DNA of 12,853 nt from an uncultured Bacteroidota bacterium (GTDB taxonomy: Bacteria; Bacteroidota; Bacteroidia; Flavobacteriales; BACL11), in NCBI GenBank assembly GCA_902514225.1, contig CABXPN010000028.1, positions 1 through 12,853 of the forward strand, read 5' to 3'. Below the pieces are notes generated by a model. That model saw nothing but the letters and a program-made list of their open reading frames with translations. It made no database searches and was not told where the DNA came from. Each line of letters begins with the position of its first letter. Position 1 is the stretch's first letter. Positions 1-7,315 of the stretch are shown here, in pieces. The position numbers and the translations under genes are program-made.

Positions 1-324
1 ATTTACAATCCAAAAAATAAGAAAATGATTTCCTTTATTTTACCCAATAAAAGAGGTTTTCATAATTTGGAATATTATGTTTGTACAACTGATTCTTTAG
101 AACAACTTACAAATATTGACTTCTTCCCTATTTTAGAAGATAAATTAGAAGAAAAGTTAGAATCCGAAATACATACAGAACTTTGGACATGGACTGAATC
201 AAATAGCAATTACAAAACAAAAAATACTACTTTAGCAACTCAGTGTAGAGGAACTACACAGAAAGGATTAAGATGCAAAAACAGAACTAAAAACCAAAAA
301 GGATATTGCCATTATCATGATTAA
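1..324 (+). CDS. DNA/RNA non-specific endonuclease, C-terminal part (5' end outside window)
   Basis: Partial gene. The frame is open from the first base of the window, so the ATG at 25 is probably an internal methionine and not the start. The visible N-terminal residues (NPKNKKMISFILPN) and the later TNIDFFPILEDKLEEKLES resemble the last strand and closing helix of Bacteroidota EndA/NucG-type nucleases, which hydrolyse DNA and RNA with a His/Asn metal site. That catalytic DRGH-type motif would lie upstream and cannot be seen. After the nuclease end and a polar linker comes a small Cys/His-rich tail (about the last 27 residues, pattern C-x9-C-x10-C-x2-H). It resembles the short DUF5763-type modules often appended to Bacteroidota proteins and may bind zinc. 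The stop overlaps the next start by 8 bases. The family call rests on the C-terminal motif only. Confidence 0.7.
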   Translation: MYNPKNKKMISFILPNKRGFHNLEYYVCTTDSLEQLTNIDFFPILEDKLEEKLESEIHTELWTWTESNSNYKTKNTTLATQCRGTTQKGLRCKNRTKNQKGYCHYHD

Positions 325-967
325 AAAACTATTTATACTATTATTATTTGCACCTCTTTTTTCCTTAAGTCAGAACACATACCAAATAGCTGTTTTAAAG
401 TATAATGGAGGTGGAGATTGGTACTCAAATCCAACCGCTTTACCAAATTTAGTCTACTTTTGTAATGAGAATATAAATACAAATATTTCGGAGAAAATAG
501 CTACTGTAGAAGTTGGAAGTATTGATGTCTTCAACTATCCTTTTTTACATATGACGGGACACGGAAATGTTATTTTTTCTTCTGCAGAATCAGAAAATTT
601 AAATAATTATTTACTTTCTGGAGGGTTTCTTCATATTGATGATAATTATGGAATGGACCCATTTGTTAGATCAGAAATAAAGAAAGTGTTTCCTAATTCT
701 GACTTAATTGAAATTCCACCCTCACACCCTATTTTTCATCAGACATATAAATTCCCTAACGGATTACCAAAAATCCATGAACATGACCAGAATCCACCAC
801 AAGCTTTTGGTATCTTTATTGAAAATAAACTTGTTTTACTTTATACTTTTGAGTCAGATTTGGGAGATGGATGGGAAGACCAGGAAGTTCATAACGACAG
901 TGGTCAAACTAGAATAAAAGCACTCAAAATGGGATCAAATATATTAGAGTATATTTTCTCTGATTAA
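317..967 (+). CDS. Secreted DUF4159 domain protein
   Basis: A 216-residue protein with a signal peptide at residues 1-19 (lysines, a leucine/phenylalanine-rich core, then LSQ), so it is probably exported to the periplasm. The body matches the DUF4159 family as I know it: an opening AVLKYNGGGDWYSNP, a central HMTGHGNV, then SGGFLHIDDNYGMDP and a later PPSHPIFH segment. The fold is related to glutamine-amidotransferase-like (ThuA-like) domains. The biochemical role of the family is not established. The gene overlaps the end of the upstream nuclease by 8 bases, so the two are probably co-transcribed. Its stop codon (965-967) directly abuts the stop of the opposing paaE gene. Nothing links it to phenylacetate metabolism apart from position. 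Family assignment is firm; function is unknown. Confidence 0.85.
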   Translation: MIKKLFILLLFAPLFSLSQNTYQIAVLKYNGGGDWYSNPTALPNLVYFCNENINTNISEKIATVEVGSIDVFNYPFLHMTGHGNVIFSSAESENLNNYLLSGGFLHIDDNYGMDPFVRSEIKKVFPNSDLIEIPPSHPIFHQTYKFPNGLPKIHEHDQNPPQAFGIFIENKLVLLYTFESDLGDGWEDQEVHNDSGQTRIKALKMGSNILEYIFSD

Positions 968-1969
968 TTACATTTCATCAAAATCTACAATAATTTTTTC
1001 TGAAACAGGGTGTGCTTTACAGGTTAAAATATACCCATCTCTAACTTCTTCTTCAGAAAGAGCATAATTCTCTGACATTACAGCTTTCCCTTCCATTACC
1101 TTTGCTTTACATGTACAGCAAACTCCACCTTTACATGAAAAAGGAACATCCGCACCTGCTTGCATTGCAGAATCTAAAATACTTTCTCCTTTTGAAGATA
1201 ATCTATATTCAAATTCCTCATCATCCATTATTACTGTAATATCTGATAAAACATCAATTATTTCTAATTCTTCAGAATCTTTTTTCTTTTTTGAAGAAGA
1301 GAATTTTTCAAAATGTATTTTACTTTTTTCTATGTGATTTTTTATTAAATATTCAGAAACTTCTTCAATCATTTCACCAGGACCACAAATATAATATGCA
1401 TCTGCAGATAATATTCCATCAATTTTATCAAGTGTTTCTGAGTTAATTCTTCCTTTTAAACTACCTTCAACTTCTTCTCTGGAAAAAACAAAATAATTAT
1501 CAGAGTTTTGTTCTTTAATCTCTTCATAAAACATTGTAGAAGATTCAGTTTTATTTCCGTACACCAGTTTAAAATCAGCTTTACCAGACTTTAACATACT
1601 TAAAATTGGAGTAATACCGCTACCGGCACAAATTCCAACAACATTTTCACCCTCTAAAACAAAATTACCTGATGGAGGCATAACTTCTAAAACATCTCCT
1701 TCTTTTACATTTTTTGTTAAAAAAGTAGACATCTTTCCATTTTCCACCATTTTCACTCCTACTGCAATTTCTGAAGAGTTTTGGTCTGAACATAATGAAT
1801 ATGCTCTTCTAATTTCATCTCCATCAATTTCATTTTTTATTGTAATGTATTGACCAGCTTTAAACTGAAATTTTTCTGAAATGTCTGAATTAATTTGGAA
1901 TTTTATTTCAACTGAATCAGAAGTTAATTGTCTGATTTCTTCTATTTTTAAAGGATAAAACTTATTCAT
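968..1969 (-). CDS. paaE: Phenylacetyl-CoA 1,2-epoxidase reductase subunit PaaE
   Basis: Encodes 333 residues. PaaE passes electrons from NADPH through FAD and a [2Fe-2S] cluster to the PaaA di-iron centre of the epoxidase. Domain order fits: an FAD-binding barrel (about 1-105, with RRAYS at 54-58), an NAD(P)-binding domain (GICAGSGITP at 112-121, CGPG at 195-198), a lysine-rich linker (about 226-231), and a C-terminal plant-type ferredoxin domain. The cluster ligands are C279, C284, C287 and C317 (spacing C-x4-C-x2-C ... C). I chose the ATG at 1969. The frame continues upstream to a TTG at 2059, but those 30 extra residues are unlike the family and would cover the promoter region. Unlike the usual paaABCDE order, this gene is separated from paaABCD and divergent from it. 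Its stop abuts the stop of the DUF4159 gene. Confidence 0.93.
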   Translation of the reverse strand: MNKFYPLKIEEIRQLTSDSVEIKFQINSDISEKFQFKAGQYITIKNEIDGDEIRRAYSLCSDQNSSEIAVGVKMVENGKMSTFLTKNVKEGDVLEVMPPSGNFVLEGENVVGICAGSGITPILSMLKSGKADFKLVYGNKTESSTMFYEEIKEQNSDNYFVFSREEVEGSLKGRINSETLDKIDGILSADAYYICGPGEMIEEVSEYLIKNHIEKSKIHFEKFSSSKKKKDSEELEIIDVLSDITVIMDDEEFEYRLSSKGESILDSAMQAGADVPFSCKGGVCCTCKAKVMEGKAVMSENYALSEEEVRDGYILTCKAHPVSEKIIVDFDEM

Positions 1970-1988
1970 ATAATTATTTAAATTTGTG

Positions 1989-1996
1989 CAAAAATA
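1989..1996 (-). promoter_or_regulatory. Candidate -7 box for paaE
   Basis: On the minus strand these bases read TATTTTTG, an exact match to the Bacteroidota -7 consensus TAnnTTTG, ending 19 bases before the paaE ATG. This would give a leader of roughly a dozen bases. No convincing TTG/TTTG -33 element lies 19-21 bases upstream. The call therefore rests on one box plus its position in a divergent intergenic region, in AT-rich DNA where chance matches are common. Confidence 0.4.
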
Positions 1997-2059
1997 AACT
2001 TTTTTAAAACTTTTTGATGTAATGTGACAAATATCATATGTTCCAAAACATTTTTTCAA

Positions 2060-2067
2060 TAAATTTG
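2060..2067 (+). promoter_or_regulatory. Candidate -7 box for the paaA operon
   Basis: TAAATTTG is an exact match to the Bacteroidota -7 consensus TAnnTTTG and ends 18 bases before the paaA ATG, implying a very short leader. The expected -33 position (about 2037-2040, TATG) is a poor match. A small inverted repeat, ATGTT-N4-AACAT at 2038-2051, overlaps that position and could be an operator, but five-base arms in AT-rich DNA are weak evidence. No regulator gene is present in the window. Confidence 0.45.
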
Positions 2068-2085
2068 CAATTCAAATAATATGAA

Positions 2086-3012
2086 ATGAACGAACAATAT
2101 TTTCAAAAACGAATAGATAGAGAGGAAAAAATTGAGCCAAAAGATTGGATGCCGGATGATTACAGAAAGCATTTGATTCGGCAGATTTCTCAACACGCAC
2201 ATTCAGAGGTAATCGGAATGCAACCTGAAGGAAATTGGATTAGTAGAGCCCCATCTTTAAGATCTAAAATGATTTTACTTGCCAAAGTACAAGATGAAGC
2301 TGGACATGGTTTATATCTTTATTCCGCTTGCGAAACACTAGGAGTAAGCAGAGAATATTTAGTACAACAATTACAAGCAGGAAAAGCAAAATACTCATCT
2401 ATCTTCAACTATCCAACCTTAAGTTGGGCAGATATGGGAGCGGTAGGATGGTTAGTAGATGGTGCCGCTATTGTAAATCAGGTTTCTTTACAAAGAACAT
2501 CTTACGGTCCTTATTCTAGAGGAATGGTGAAAATATGTAAAGAGGAGAGTTTCCACCAAAGACAAGGTTATGAAATAATGGCAACTATGGCTTCAGGGAC
2601 TCCTGAACAAAAACAAATGGCACAAGATGCTTTAAACAGATTTTGGTGGCCCTCAATTATGATGTTTGGCCCTCAAGATTCTGATTCTCCAAGAACAGGA
2701 AATGCCATGAAATGGAAAATTAAACGTCAGTCTAATGATGAATTAAGACAAAAATTTATTGATCAAACTGTAGGACAAGCAGAAGTAATTGGGCTTACAG
2801 TTCCAGATCCAGATTTAAAATGGAATGAAGAAAGAGGACACTATGACTTTGGAGAAATGGATTGGGATGAATTCTGGTCTGTTGTAAATGGAAATGGACC
2901 CTGCAATATTCAAAGATTAGAACACCATAAAAAAGCACATTCAGAAGGAAAATGGGTAAGAGAAGCTGCAAAAGCCTATTCTAAAAAACAAAAATCAATA
3001 GAAACAAATTAA
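2086..3012 (+). CDS. paaA: Phenylacetyl-CoA 1,2-epoxidase catalytic subunit PaaA
   Basis: A 308-residue ferritin-like di-iron subunit. It uses O2 and electrons from PaaE to convert phenylacetyl-CoA to the ring-1,2-epoxide, the committed step of aerobic phenylacetate breakdown, and works in complex with PaaC and PaaB. Likely iron ligands by family comparison are E41 (HSEVIG), E71 and H74 (QDEAGH), D125 (WLVDGA), and the E153/E154...H157 group ([10 protein letters not shown]). The length is close to the usual size (E. coli PaaA is about 309). The start is the ATG at 2086; an ATG at 2081 in another frame stops after two codons. The gene is first in the long plus-strand run and lies 9 bases from paaB. 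Confidence 0.96.
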   Translation: MNEQYFQKRIDREEKIEPKDWMPDDYRKHLIRQISQHAHSEVIGMQPEGNWISRAPSLRSKMILLAKVQDEAGHGLYLYSACETLGVSREYLVQQLQAGKAKYSSIFNYPTLSWADMGAVGWLVDGAAIVNQVSLQRTSYGPYSRGMVKICKEESFHQRQGYEIMATMASGTPEQKQMAQDALNRFWWPSIMMFGPQDSDSPRTGNAMKWKIKRQSNDELRQKFIDQTVGQAEVIGLTVPDPDLKWNEERGHYDFGEMDWDEFWSVVNGNGPCNIQRLEHHKKAHSEGKWVREAAKAYSKKQKSIETN

Positions 3013-3021
3013 AATATTATT

Positions 3022-3306
3022 ATGTCAGAAAACACAGATGTATGGGAAGTTTTTATTCAGAGTAAAAACGGATTAGCACACAAACATGTAGGAAATGTAC
3101 ATGCTACAGATAAAGAAATGGCACTTCAAAATGCAAGAGATTTATACACCAGAAGAAATGAAGGGAGTTGTATTTGGGTGGTAAAGTCAGAATATATTAT
3201 CTCTTCAGAGTCGGAAGACGGAGAAGCATTTTTTGACCCATCAAACGATAAAATGTACCGACATCCTACCTTTTACACAATGCCTGATGGCGCAAAAAAT
3301 ATATAA
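3022..3306 (+). CDS. paaB: Phenylacetyl-CoA 1,2-epoxidase subunit PaaB
   Basis: A 94-residue protein with the PaaB signature WEVFIQSKNGLAHKHVG (8-24), followed by ALQNARDLYTRR and EGSCIWVV. In the epoxidase, PaaB is a small non-catalytic subunit that bridges PaaAC heterodimers into the larger active assembly. Length and position, immediately after paaA, are typical. The stop shares its last base with the paaC start (TAATG), which suggests translational coupling. Confidence 0.95.
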   Translation: MSENTDVWEVFIQSKNGLAHKHVGNVHATDKEMALQNARDLYTRRNEGSCIWVVKSEYIISSESEDGEAFFDPSNDKMYRHPTFYTMPDGAKNI

Positions 3307-4052
3307 TGAGTAATTTATTAAACTACACTTTAAGAATTGCTGATAATGCTATTATCTTAGGACAAAGAATGAGTCAATGGTGCTCTAACGGACCAACTCT
3401 GGAAGAAGATATTGCAATGGTGAATATTTCATTAGATTTATTCGGACAAGCCAATGGTTTTTACGAATATGCGTCTTCAATTGACGGAAATAAATCAGTA
3501 GATGACTTTGCTTTTTTAAGAAGTGAAAGAGAGTATTTTAACAATCTGATTGTTGAACAAAAGAATGGACATTTTGGAGATACTATTGTAAGGAATTTTC
3601 TTTTTGATGCTTTCTCTGTTTTATTTTACAATAAACTTTCAGAAAGTAAAGATGAAATTCTTGCAGCACTTGGAGCAAAATCTTTAAAAGAAGCAAAATA
3701 TCATTTACGTCATTCTTCTAATTGGTTAATCAGATTAGGTGACGGAACAGAAGAATCTAATATCAAAGTTCAGAAATCCTTAGAAGATATTTGGATGTAC
3801 ACTGGAAATTTATTTGAAATGGATGACATTGATAATGAACTTTTAAAATCTGGAATTGCTGTTGATAATTCATCATTAATTAACGATTGGGACAAAAAAG
3901 TTAATGAAATTTTGGATAAAGCAAAGCTAAACAAACCTGAAGATTGCTATATGCAAACGGGTAGTAAAAAAGGATTACACACTGAGCATTTAGGACATTT
4001 ACTCTCTGACATGCAATTTTTGCAAAGAGCTTATCCAAATGCAAAATGGTAG
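3306..4052 (+). CDS. paaC: Phenylacetyl-CoA 1,2-epoxidase structural subunit PaaC
   Basis: A 248-residue ferritin-like protein paired with PaaA. PaaC has the same helical-bundle ancestry but is not the catalytic iron subunit; it forms a stable heterodimer with PaaA and helps shape the acyl-CoA site. Family-typical segments include ADNAIILGQRMSQWC near the N-terminus, EEDIAMVNISLDLFGQA, AKYHLRHSSNWLIRLGDGTEES in the middle, and a C-terminal GLHTEHLGHLLSDMQFLQRAYP with terminal NAKW. Length matches the E. coli protein (about 248). It starts within the paaB stop (TAATG) and overlaps paaD by 14 bases. Confidence 0.95.
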   Translation: MSNLLNYTLRIADNAIILGQRMSQWCSNGPTLEEDIAMVNISLDLFGQANGFYEYASSIDGNKSVDDFAFLRSEREYFNNLIVEQKNGHFGDTIVRNFLFDAFSVLFYNKLSESKDEILAALGAKSLKEAKYHLRHSSNWLIRLGDGTEESNIKVQKSLEDIWMYTGNLFEMDDIDNELLKSGIAVDNSSLINDWDKKVNEILDKAKLNKPEDCYMQTGSKKGLHTEHLGHLLSDMQFLQRAYPNAKW

Positions 4053-4491
4053 TACAAATAAAATCTGGGAATTATTAAACACTGTTCCCGACCCTGAAAT
4101 ACCAGTTATTTCAGTAGTTGAACTAGGGGTTATTCTAGATGTGAAATTTGTGGATAACTCTTTTTTAATCTACATCAGCCCTACCTACTCTGGTTGCCCT
4201 GCAACTAAAACTTTTCAGGATGATATTTCTACTTGTTTAAAAGAAAATAACATTCATAATTTTAAACTTATCATTAAATATGACCCACCATGGACAACAG
4301 ATTTAATGACTGAAGAAACAAAAGAAAAATTAATGAAGTATGGGATTTCTCCACCTTCAAATATAGTAGTTTGTCCTCAATGTAAATCAGAAAAAACACA
4401 ATTAATAAGTGAATTCGGATCAACTGCATGTAAATCTTTGTATAAATGCATAAATTGCCTTGAGCCATTTGAACATTTTAAGTGCATCTAA
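4039..4491 (+). CDS. paaD: PaaD, Fe-S/metal maturation factor of the epoxidase
   Basis: A 150-residue protein with two parts. An N-terminal MIP18/DUF59 domain (about 6-95) contains VPDPEIP (16-22), SPTYSGCPA with C53, and DPPWTTD. The C-terminal zinc-ribbon-like segment carries VCPQC (C112, C115), FGSTACKSLYKC (C131, C137), C140 and EPFEHFKC (C149). PaaD is needed for a functional epoxidase and is thought to help assemble the Fe-S or iron centres; it is not part of the purified catalytic complex. The ATG at 4039 lies inside the end of paaC (14-base overlap). It is the only in-frame start that keeps the conserved N-terminus. The 49 bases after it form the widest gap in the plus-strand run. Confidence 0.95.
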   Translation: MQNGSTNKIWELLNTVPDPEIPVISVVELGVILDVKFVDNSFLIYISPTYSGCPATKTFQDDISTCLKENNIHNFKLIIKYDPPWTTDLMTEETKEKLMKYGISPPSNIVVCPQCKSEKTQLISEFGSTACKSLYKCINCLEPFEHFKCI

Positions 4492-4540
4492 ACTCATCTG
4501 AATTTACTATTTTAGCACATTAATCATATTATTATAAATA

Positions 4541-5689
4541 ATGAAAGTAAGTGTTATAGGATCAGGCACAATGGGAACAGGAATTGCTCAGATAGCCGCT
4601 ACAAATGGTAATGAAGTTTGTTTGTACGACTCTTTTGATGGATCTATAGAAAATGCTCAAAATAAGTTAACAAAAATCCTTAACAGATTAGTTGAAAAAG
4701 ACAAAATTACTCAACAAGAAAATGAAACAATTTTAGGAAGAATTAATTTCACTAAAAACATAAATGAGATCTCTGGAAGTGATATAGTTATTGAAGCTAT
4801 TATCGAAAACTTAGAAATAAAACAAAAAATATTTACTCAAATTGAAACTATAGTAGATGAACAGTGCATCCTTGCATCCAATACTTCTTCACTATCTATT
4901 GCATCAATTGCTGCATCTTGTAAAAATTCTGGAAGAGTAATAGGAATACACTTCTTTAACCCTGCTCCCTTAATGCCACTTGTTGAGATAATTCCTTCAG
5001 TACAAACCTCTGAAGAAACATTAACTAAAGCAAAATCAATAATTGATGAATGGGGAAAAGTAACAGTTATTGCAAAAGATACTCCAGGATTTATCGTTAA
5101 CAGAGTTGCTCGCCCTTTTTATGGAGAAGCACTAAGAATTTATGAAGAAGGTATTGCCGATTTCTCTACTATAGATTGGGCAATGCGGGAGATAGGAGGA
5201 TTCCGTATGGGACCATTTGAGTTGATGGATTATATAGGAAATGACATTAATTATACCGTTACAGAAACTGTATTTACTTCCTTCTATTTTGACCAAAGAT
5301 ACAAACCCTCTTTTACACAGAAAAGAATGATGGAAGCAGGTTATTTAGGAAGAAAATCAGGGAGAGGATATTATAATTACTCCTCAGAATCACCAAAAGC
5401 AAATGAAGATAGAGAATTAGGAAAAAAGATCTTATGGAGAGTTTTATCCATGTTAATTAATGAAGCTGCTGATGCACTTTTCTTAAATATTGCAACAAAA
5501 AAGGATATTGATTTATCAATGACAAAAGGAGTGAACTATCCAAAAGGATTATTAGTTTGGGCAGATGAAATAGGAATTAAAAATGTACTGAGTCAATTAA
5601 AAGATTTACAAAATGAATATGGAGAAGATAGGTACAGACCTTCCCCATTATTAAAGAGAATGGCAAAAGAAAATAAAACTTTTTACTAG
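4541..5689 (+). CDS. paaH: 3-hydroxyacyl-CoA (3-hydroxyadipyl-CoA) dehydrogenase PaaH
   Basis: A 382-residue NAD-dependent dehydrogenase. In the paa pathway it oxidises (3S)-hydroxyadipyl-CoA to 3-oxoadipyl-CoA, the substrate of PaaJ. It has an N-terminal Rossmann fold with GSGTMG (7-12), SNTSSLSI (113-120), the catalytic His/Glu pair H137 (HFFNP) and E149 (MPLVEI), then a conserved DTPGFIVNRVARP. Two tandem C-terminal helical units follow, the second beginning around GKKILWRVLSMLINEAADAL and containing MTKGVNYPKGLL. It is shorter than E. coli PaaH (about 475). The specificity assignment comes from context; the sequence alone says 3-hydroxyacyl-CoA dehydrogenase. It lies 49 bases after paaD and 3 bases before paaI. 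Confidence 0.9.
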   Translation: MKVSVIGSGTMGTGIAQIAATNGNEVCLYDSFDGSIENAQNKLTKILNRLVEKDKITQQENETILGRINFTKNINEISGSDIVIEAIIENLEIKQKIFTQIETIVDEQCILASNTSSLSIASIAASCKNSGRVIGIHFFNPAPLMPLVEIIPSVQTSEETLTKAKSIIDEWGKVTVIAKDTPGFIVNRVARPFYGEALRIYEEGIADFSTIDWAMREIGGFRMGPFELMDYIGNDINYTVTETVFTSFYFDQRYKPSFTQKRMMEAGYLGRKSGRGYYNYSSESPKANEDRELGKKILWRVLSMLINEAADALFLNIATKKDIDLSMTKGVNYPKGLLVWADEIGIKNVLSQLKDLQNEYGEDRYRPSPLLKRMAKENKTFY

Positions 5690-5692
5690 ATT

Positions 5693-6112
5693 ATGGATTT
5701 ATCAAGAAAAGTAGTGGAAAAAATGATAAGTGGAGATGAGTTTAGTAAGTGGCTCGGTATTGAAGTTATTGAAATTTCAAAAGGATTTTGCAAACTTCAA
5801 ATGAAAGTGAGAGATGAAATGACAAACGGATTTAAAATTGCTCATGGTGGAATTTCTTATTCCTTAGCAGATAGTTGTTTGGCTTTTTCTGCTAATTCTG
5901 ATGGAATACAGTCCTTGTCAGTAGAAACTTCTATTTCTTACACAAAAAAGGTTCAAAGTGGAGATATTTTAACTGCAATATCAAAAGAAATAAATAAAAG
6001 TAATAAAACAGCTTTATACTACATTACAATAACAAATCAAGAAATGGAAGAAATTGCTCATTTTAAAGGTACGGTTTATCGTACTAAAAAAGAGTGGTTT
6101 CCTGGAAATTAA
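5693..6112 (+). CDS. paaI: Hot-dog fold acyl-CoA thioesterase PaaI
   Basis: A 139-residue single hot-dog domain. PaaI hydrolyses aryl- and hydroxyaryl-CoA esters and is thought to rescue CoA from dead-end intermediates of the pathway. The family motif HGGISYSLAD (51-60) is present with the expected acid at D60 (equivalent to D61 of the E. coli enzyme), followed by VETSISYTKKVQSGD. Length matches E. coli PaaI (about 140). The gene starts 3 bases after the paaH stop and ends 3 bases before paaJ, so all three are very likely on one transcript. Confidence 0.93.
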   Translation: MDLSRKVVEKMISGDEFSKWLGIEVIEISKGFCKLQMKVRDEMTNGFKIAHGGISYSLADSCLAFSANSDGIQSLSVETSISYTKKVQSGDILTAISKEINKSNKTALYYITITNQEMEEIAHFKGTVYRTKKEWFPGN

Positions 6113-6115
6113 ATT

Positions 6116-7315
6116 ATGACATATATTATTGACGCAATCAGGACTCCAATTGGTAACTTTGGTGGAACCTTAAAAGATGTAAGAACTGATGACTTGGGAG
6201 CAATTCCAATCAGAGAACTTGTAAAAAGAACAGGAATTGATACCAGTAAAATTGATGATGTTATTTTAGGGTGTGCCAATCAAGCTGGGGAGGATAACCG
6301 AAATGTGGCTCGTATGTCCTTACTACTAGCAGGATTGCCATTCACAGTTCCTGGAGAAACAGTAAATCGTTTATGTGCTTCTGGAATGTCTGCTGTTATT
6401 CATGCACACAGAGCAATTGCGGCTGGTGATGGAGATTTATTTATTGCGGGTGGAGTAGAAAACATGACTAGAGGTCCTTGGGTAATTTCAAAAGTTTCCA
6501 AACCTTTTGGTAGAGATGCCGAGATGCATGACTCTTCTTTTGGTTGGAGATTTGTAAATAAAAAAATGAAAGAACTTTATGGAGTAGATGGAATGGGAAA
6601 TACTGCTGAAAACTTAGCAGAGAAATACAATATTTCACGTGAAGACCAAGATATGTTTGCCTATAACTCTCAAATGAAATCAGCAAAAGCACAGGAAGAA
6701 GGAAGATTTAATGAAGAAATTATTTCAGTAGAAATTCCACAAAGAAAAAAAGATCCAATTATTTTCAGTAAAGATGAATTTATAAAAACAAATACTTCAT
6801 TAGGTGTATTATCAAAATTAAGAACTGCCTTCAAAAAAGAAGGAGGAACAGTAACTGCAGGAAATGCTTCAGGATTAAATGATGGTGCAGCTGCAATGCT
6901 CCTAGCGTCTGAAAAAGGAGTAAAAGAAAATAACCTCACTCCTCTTGCAAAAATTGTAAGTTCAGCTGTTGTAGGTGTTGAGCCTAGAATTATGGGAATA
7001 GGACCCGTAATGGCTTCTAATAAAGCTCTTGAAAGAGCAGGTTTAACAATGGAAGATATGGATATTATTGAGTTGAATGAGGCTTTTTCTGCTCAAGCAC
7101 TTGCTTGTATTCGCGAATGGGGACTTAAAGATAACGACCCAAGAATCAACCCAAATGGAGGAGCAATTGCATTAGGTCATCCACTTGGTGTTAGTGGAAC
7201 AAGAATTTTACAAACTGCTGCCATTGAACTTAAAAAACAAAATAAAAAATATGCCTTAGTTACTATGTGTATTGGTGTTGGGCAAGGATATGCAACTATT
7301 ATTGAAAATATATAA
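6116..7315 (+). CDS. paaJ: 3-oxoadipyl-CoA/acyl-CoA thiolase PaaJ
   Basis: A 399-residue thiolase. In this pathway PaaJ cleaves 3-oxo-5,6-dehydrosuberyl-CoA and 3-oxoadipyl-CoA with CoA, releasing acetyl-CoA and finally succinyl-CoA. The catalytic set is complete: C87 in VNRLCASGMSAV, H355 in GGAIALGHPLGVSGTR, and C385 in CIGVGQG. The pro-thiolase motif GGVENMTRGP and the adjacent ELNEAFSAQALA are also typical, and the length is standard for the family. The stop overlaps the paaY start by one base (TAATG). The substrate assignment is from the operon; the fold and chemistry are clear from the motifs. Confidence 0.93.
   Translation: MTYIIDAIRTPIGNFGGTLKDVRTDDLGAIPIRELVKRTGIDTSKIDDVILGCANQAGEDNRNVARMSLLLAGLPFTVPGETVNRLCASGMSAVIHAHRAIAAGDGDLFIAGGVENMTRGPWVISKVSKPFGRDAEMHDSSFGWRFVNKKMKELYGVDGMGNTAENLAEKYNISREDQDMFAYNSQMKSAKAQEEGRFNEEIISVEIPQRKKDPIIFSKDEFIKTNTSLGVLSKLRTAFKKEGGTVTAGNASGLNDGAAAMLLASEKGVKENNLTPLAKIVSSAVVGVEPRIMGIGPVMASNKALERAGLTMEDMDIIELNEAFSAQALACIREWGLKDNDPRINPNGGAIALGHPLGVSGTRILQTAAIELKKQNKKYALVTMCIGVGQGYATIIENI

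Noticed and set aside
25..324. A complete 99-residue small protein starting at the ATG at 25.
   Set aside because: The frame is open to the window edge, and the residues before the ATG continue the nuclease motif, so this is the tail of a longer gene.
1979..1986. A second TAAATTTG box on the plus strand upstream of paaA.
   Set aside because: It would give a leader of about 100 bases, has no -33 element 19-21 bases upstream, and lies at the start of paaE. It is probably chance in AT-rich DNA.
968..2059. A longer paaE reading from a TTG at 2059, giving 363 residues.
   Set aside because: The 30 added residues have no resemblance to the reductase family and would cover the divergent promoter region. 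The ATG at 1969 gives a normal N-terminus.
4508..4515. TATTTTAG in the paaD-paaH gap as a possible internal promoter.
   Set aside because: It is one base off the consensus in the most conserved part and has no suitably spaced TTTG upstream. The 49-base gap is compatible with read-through from paaA.
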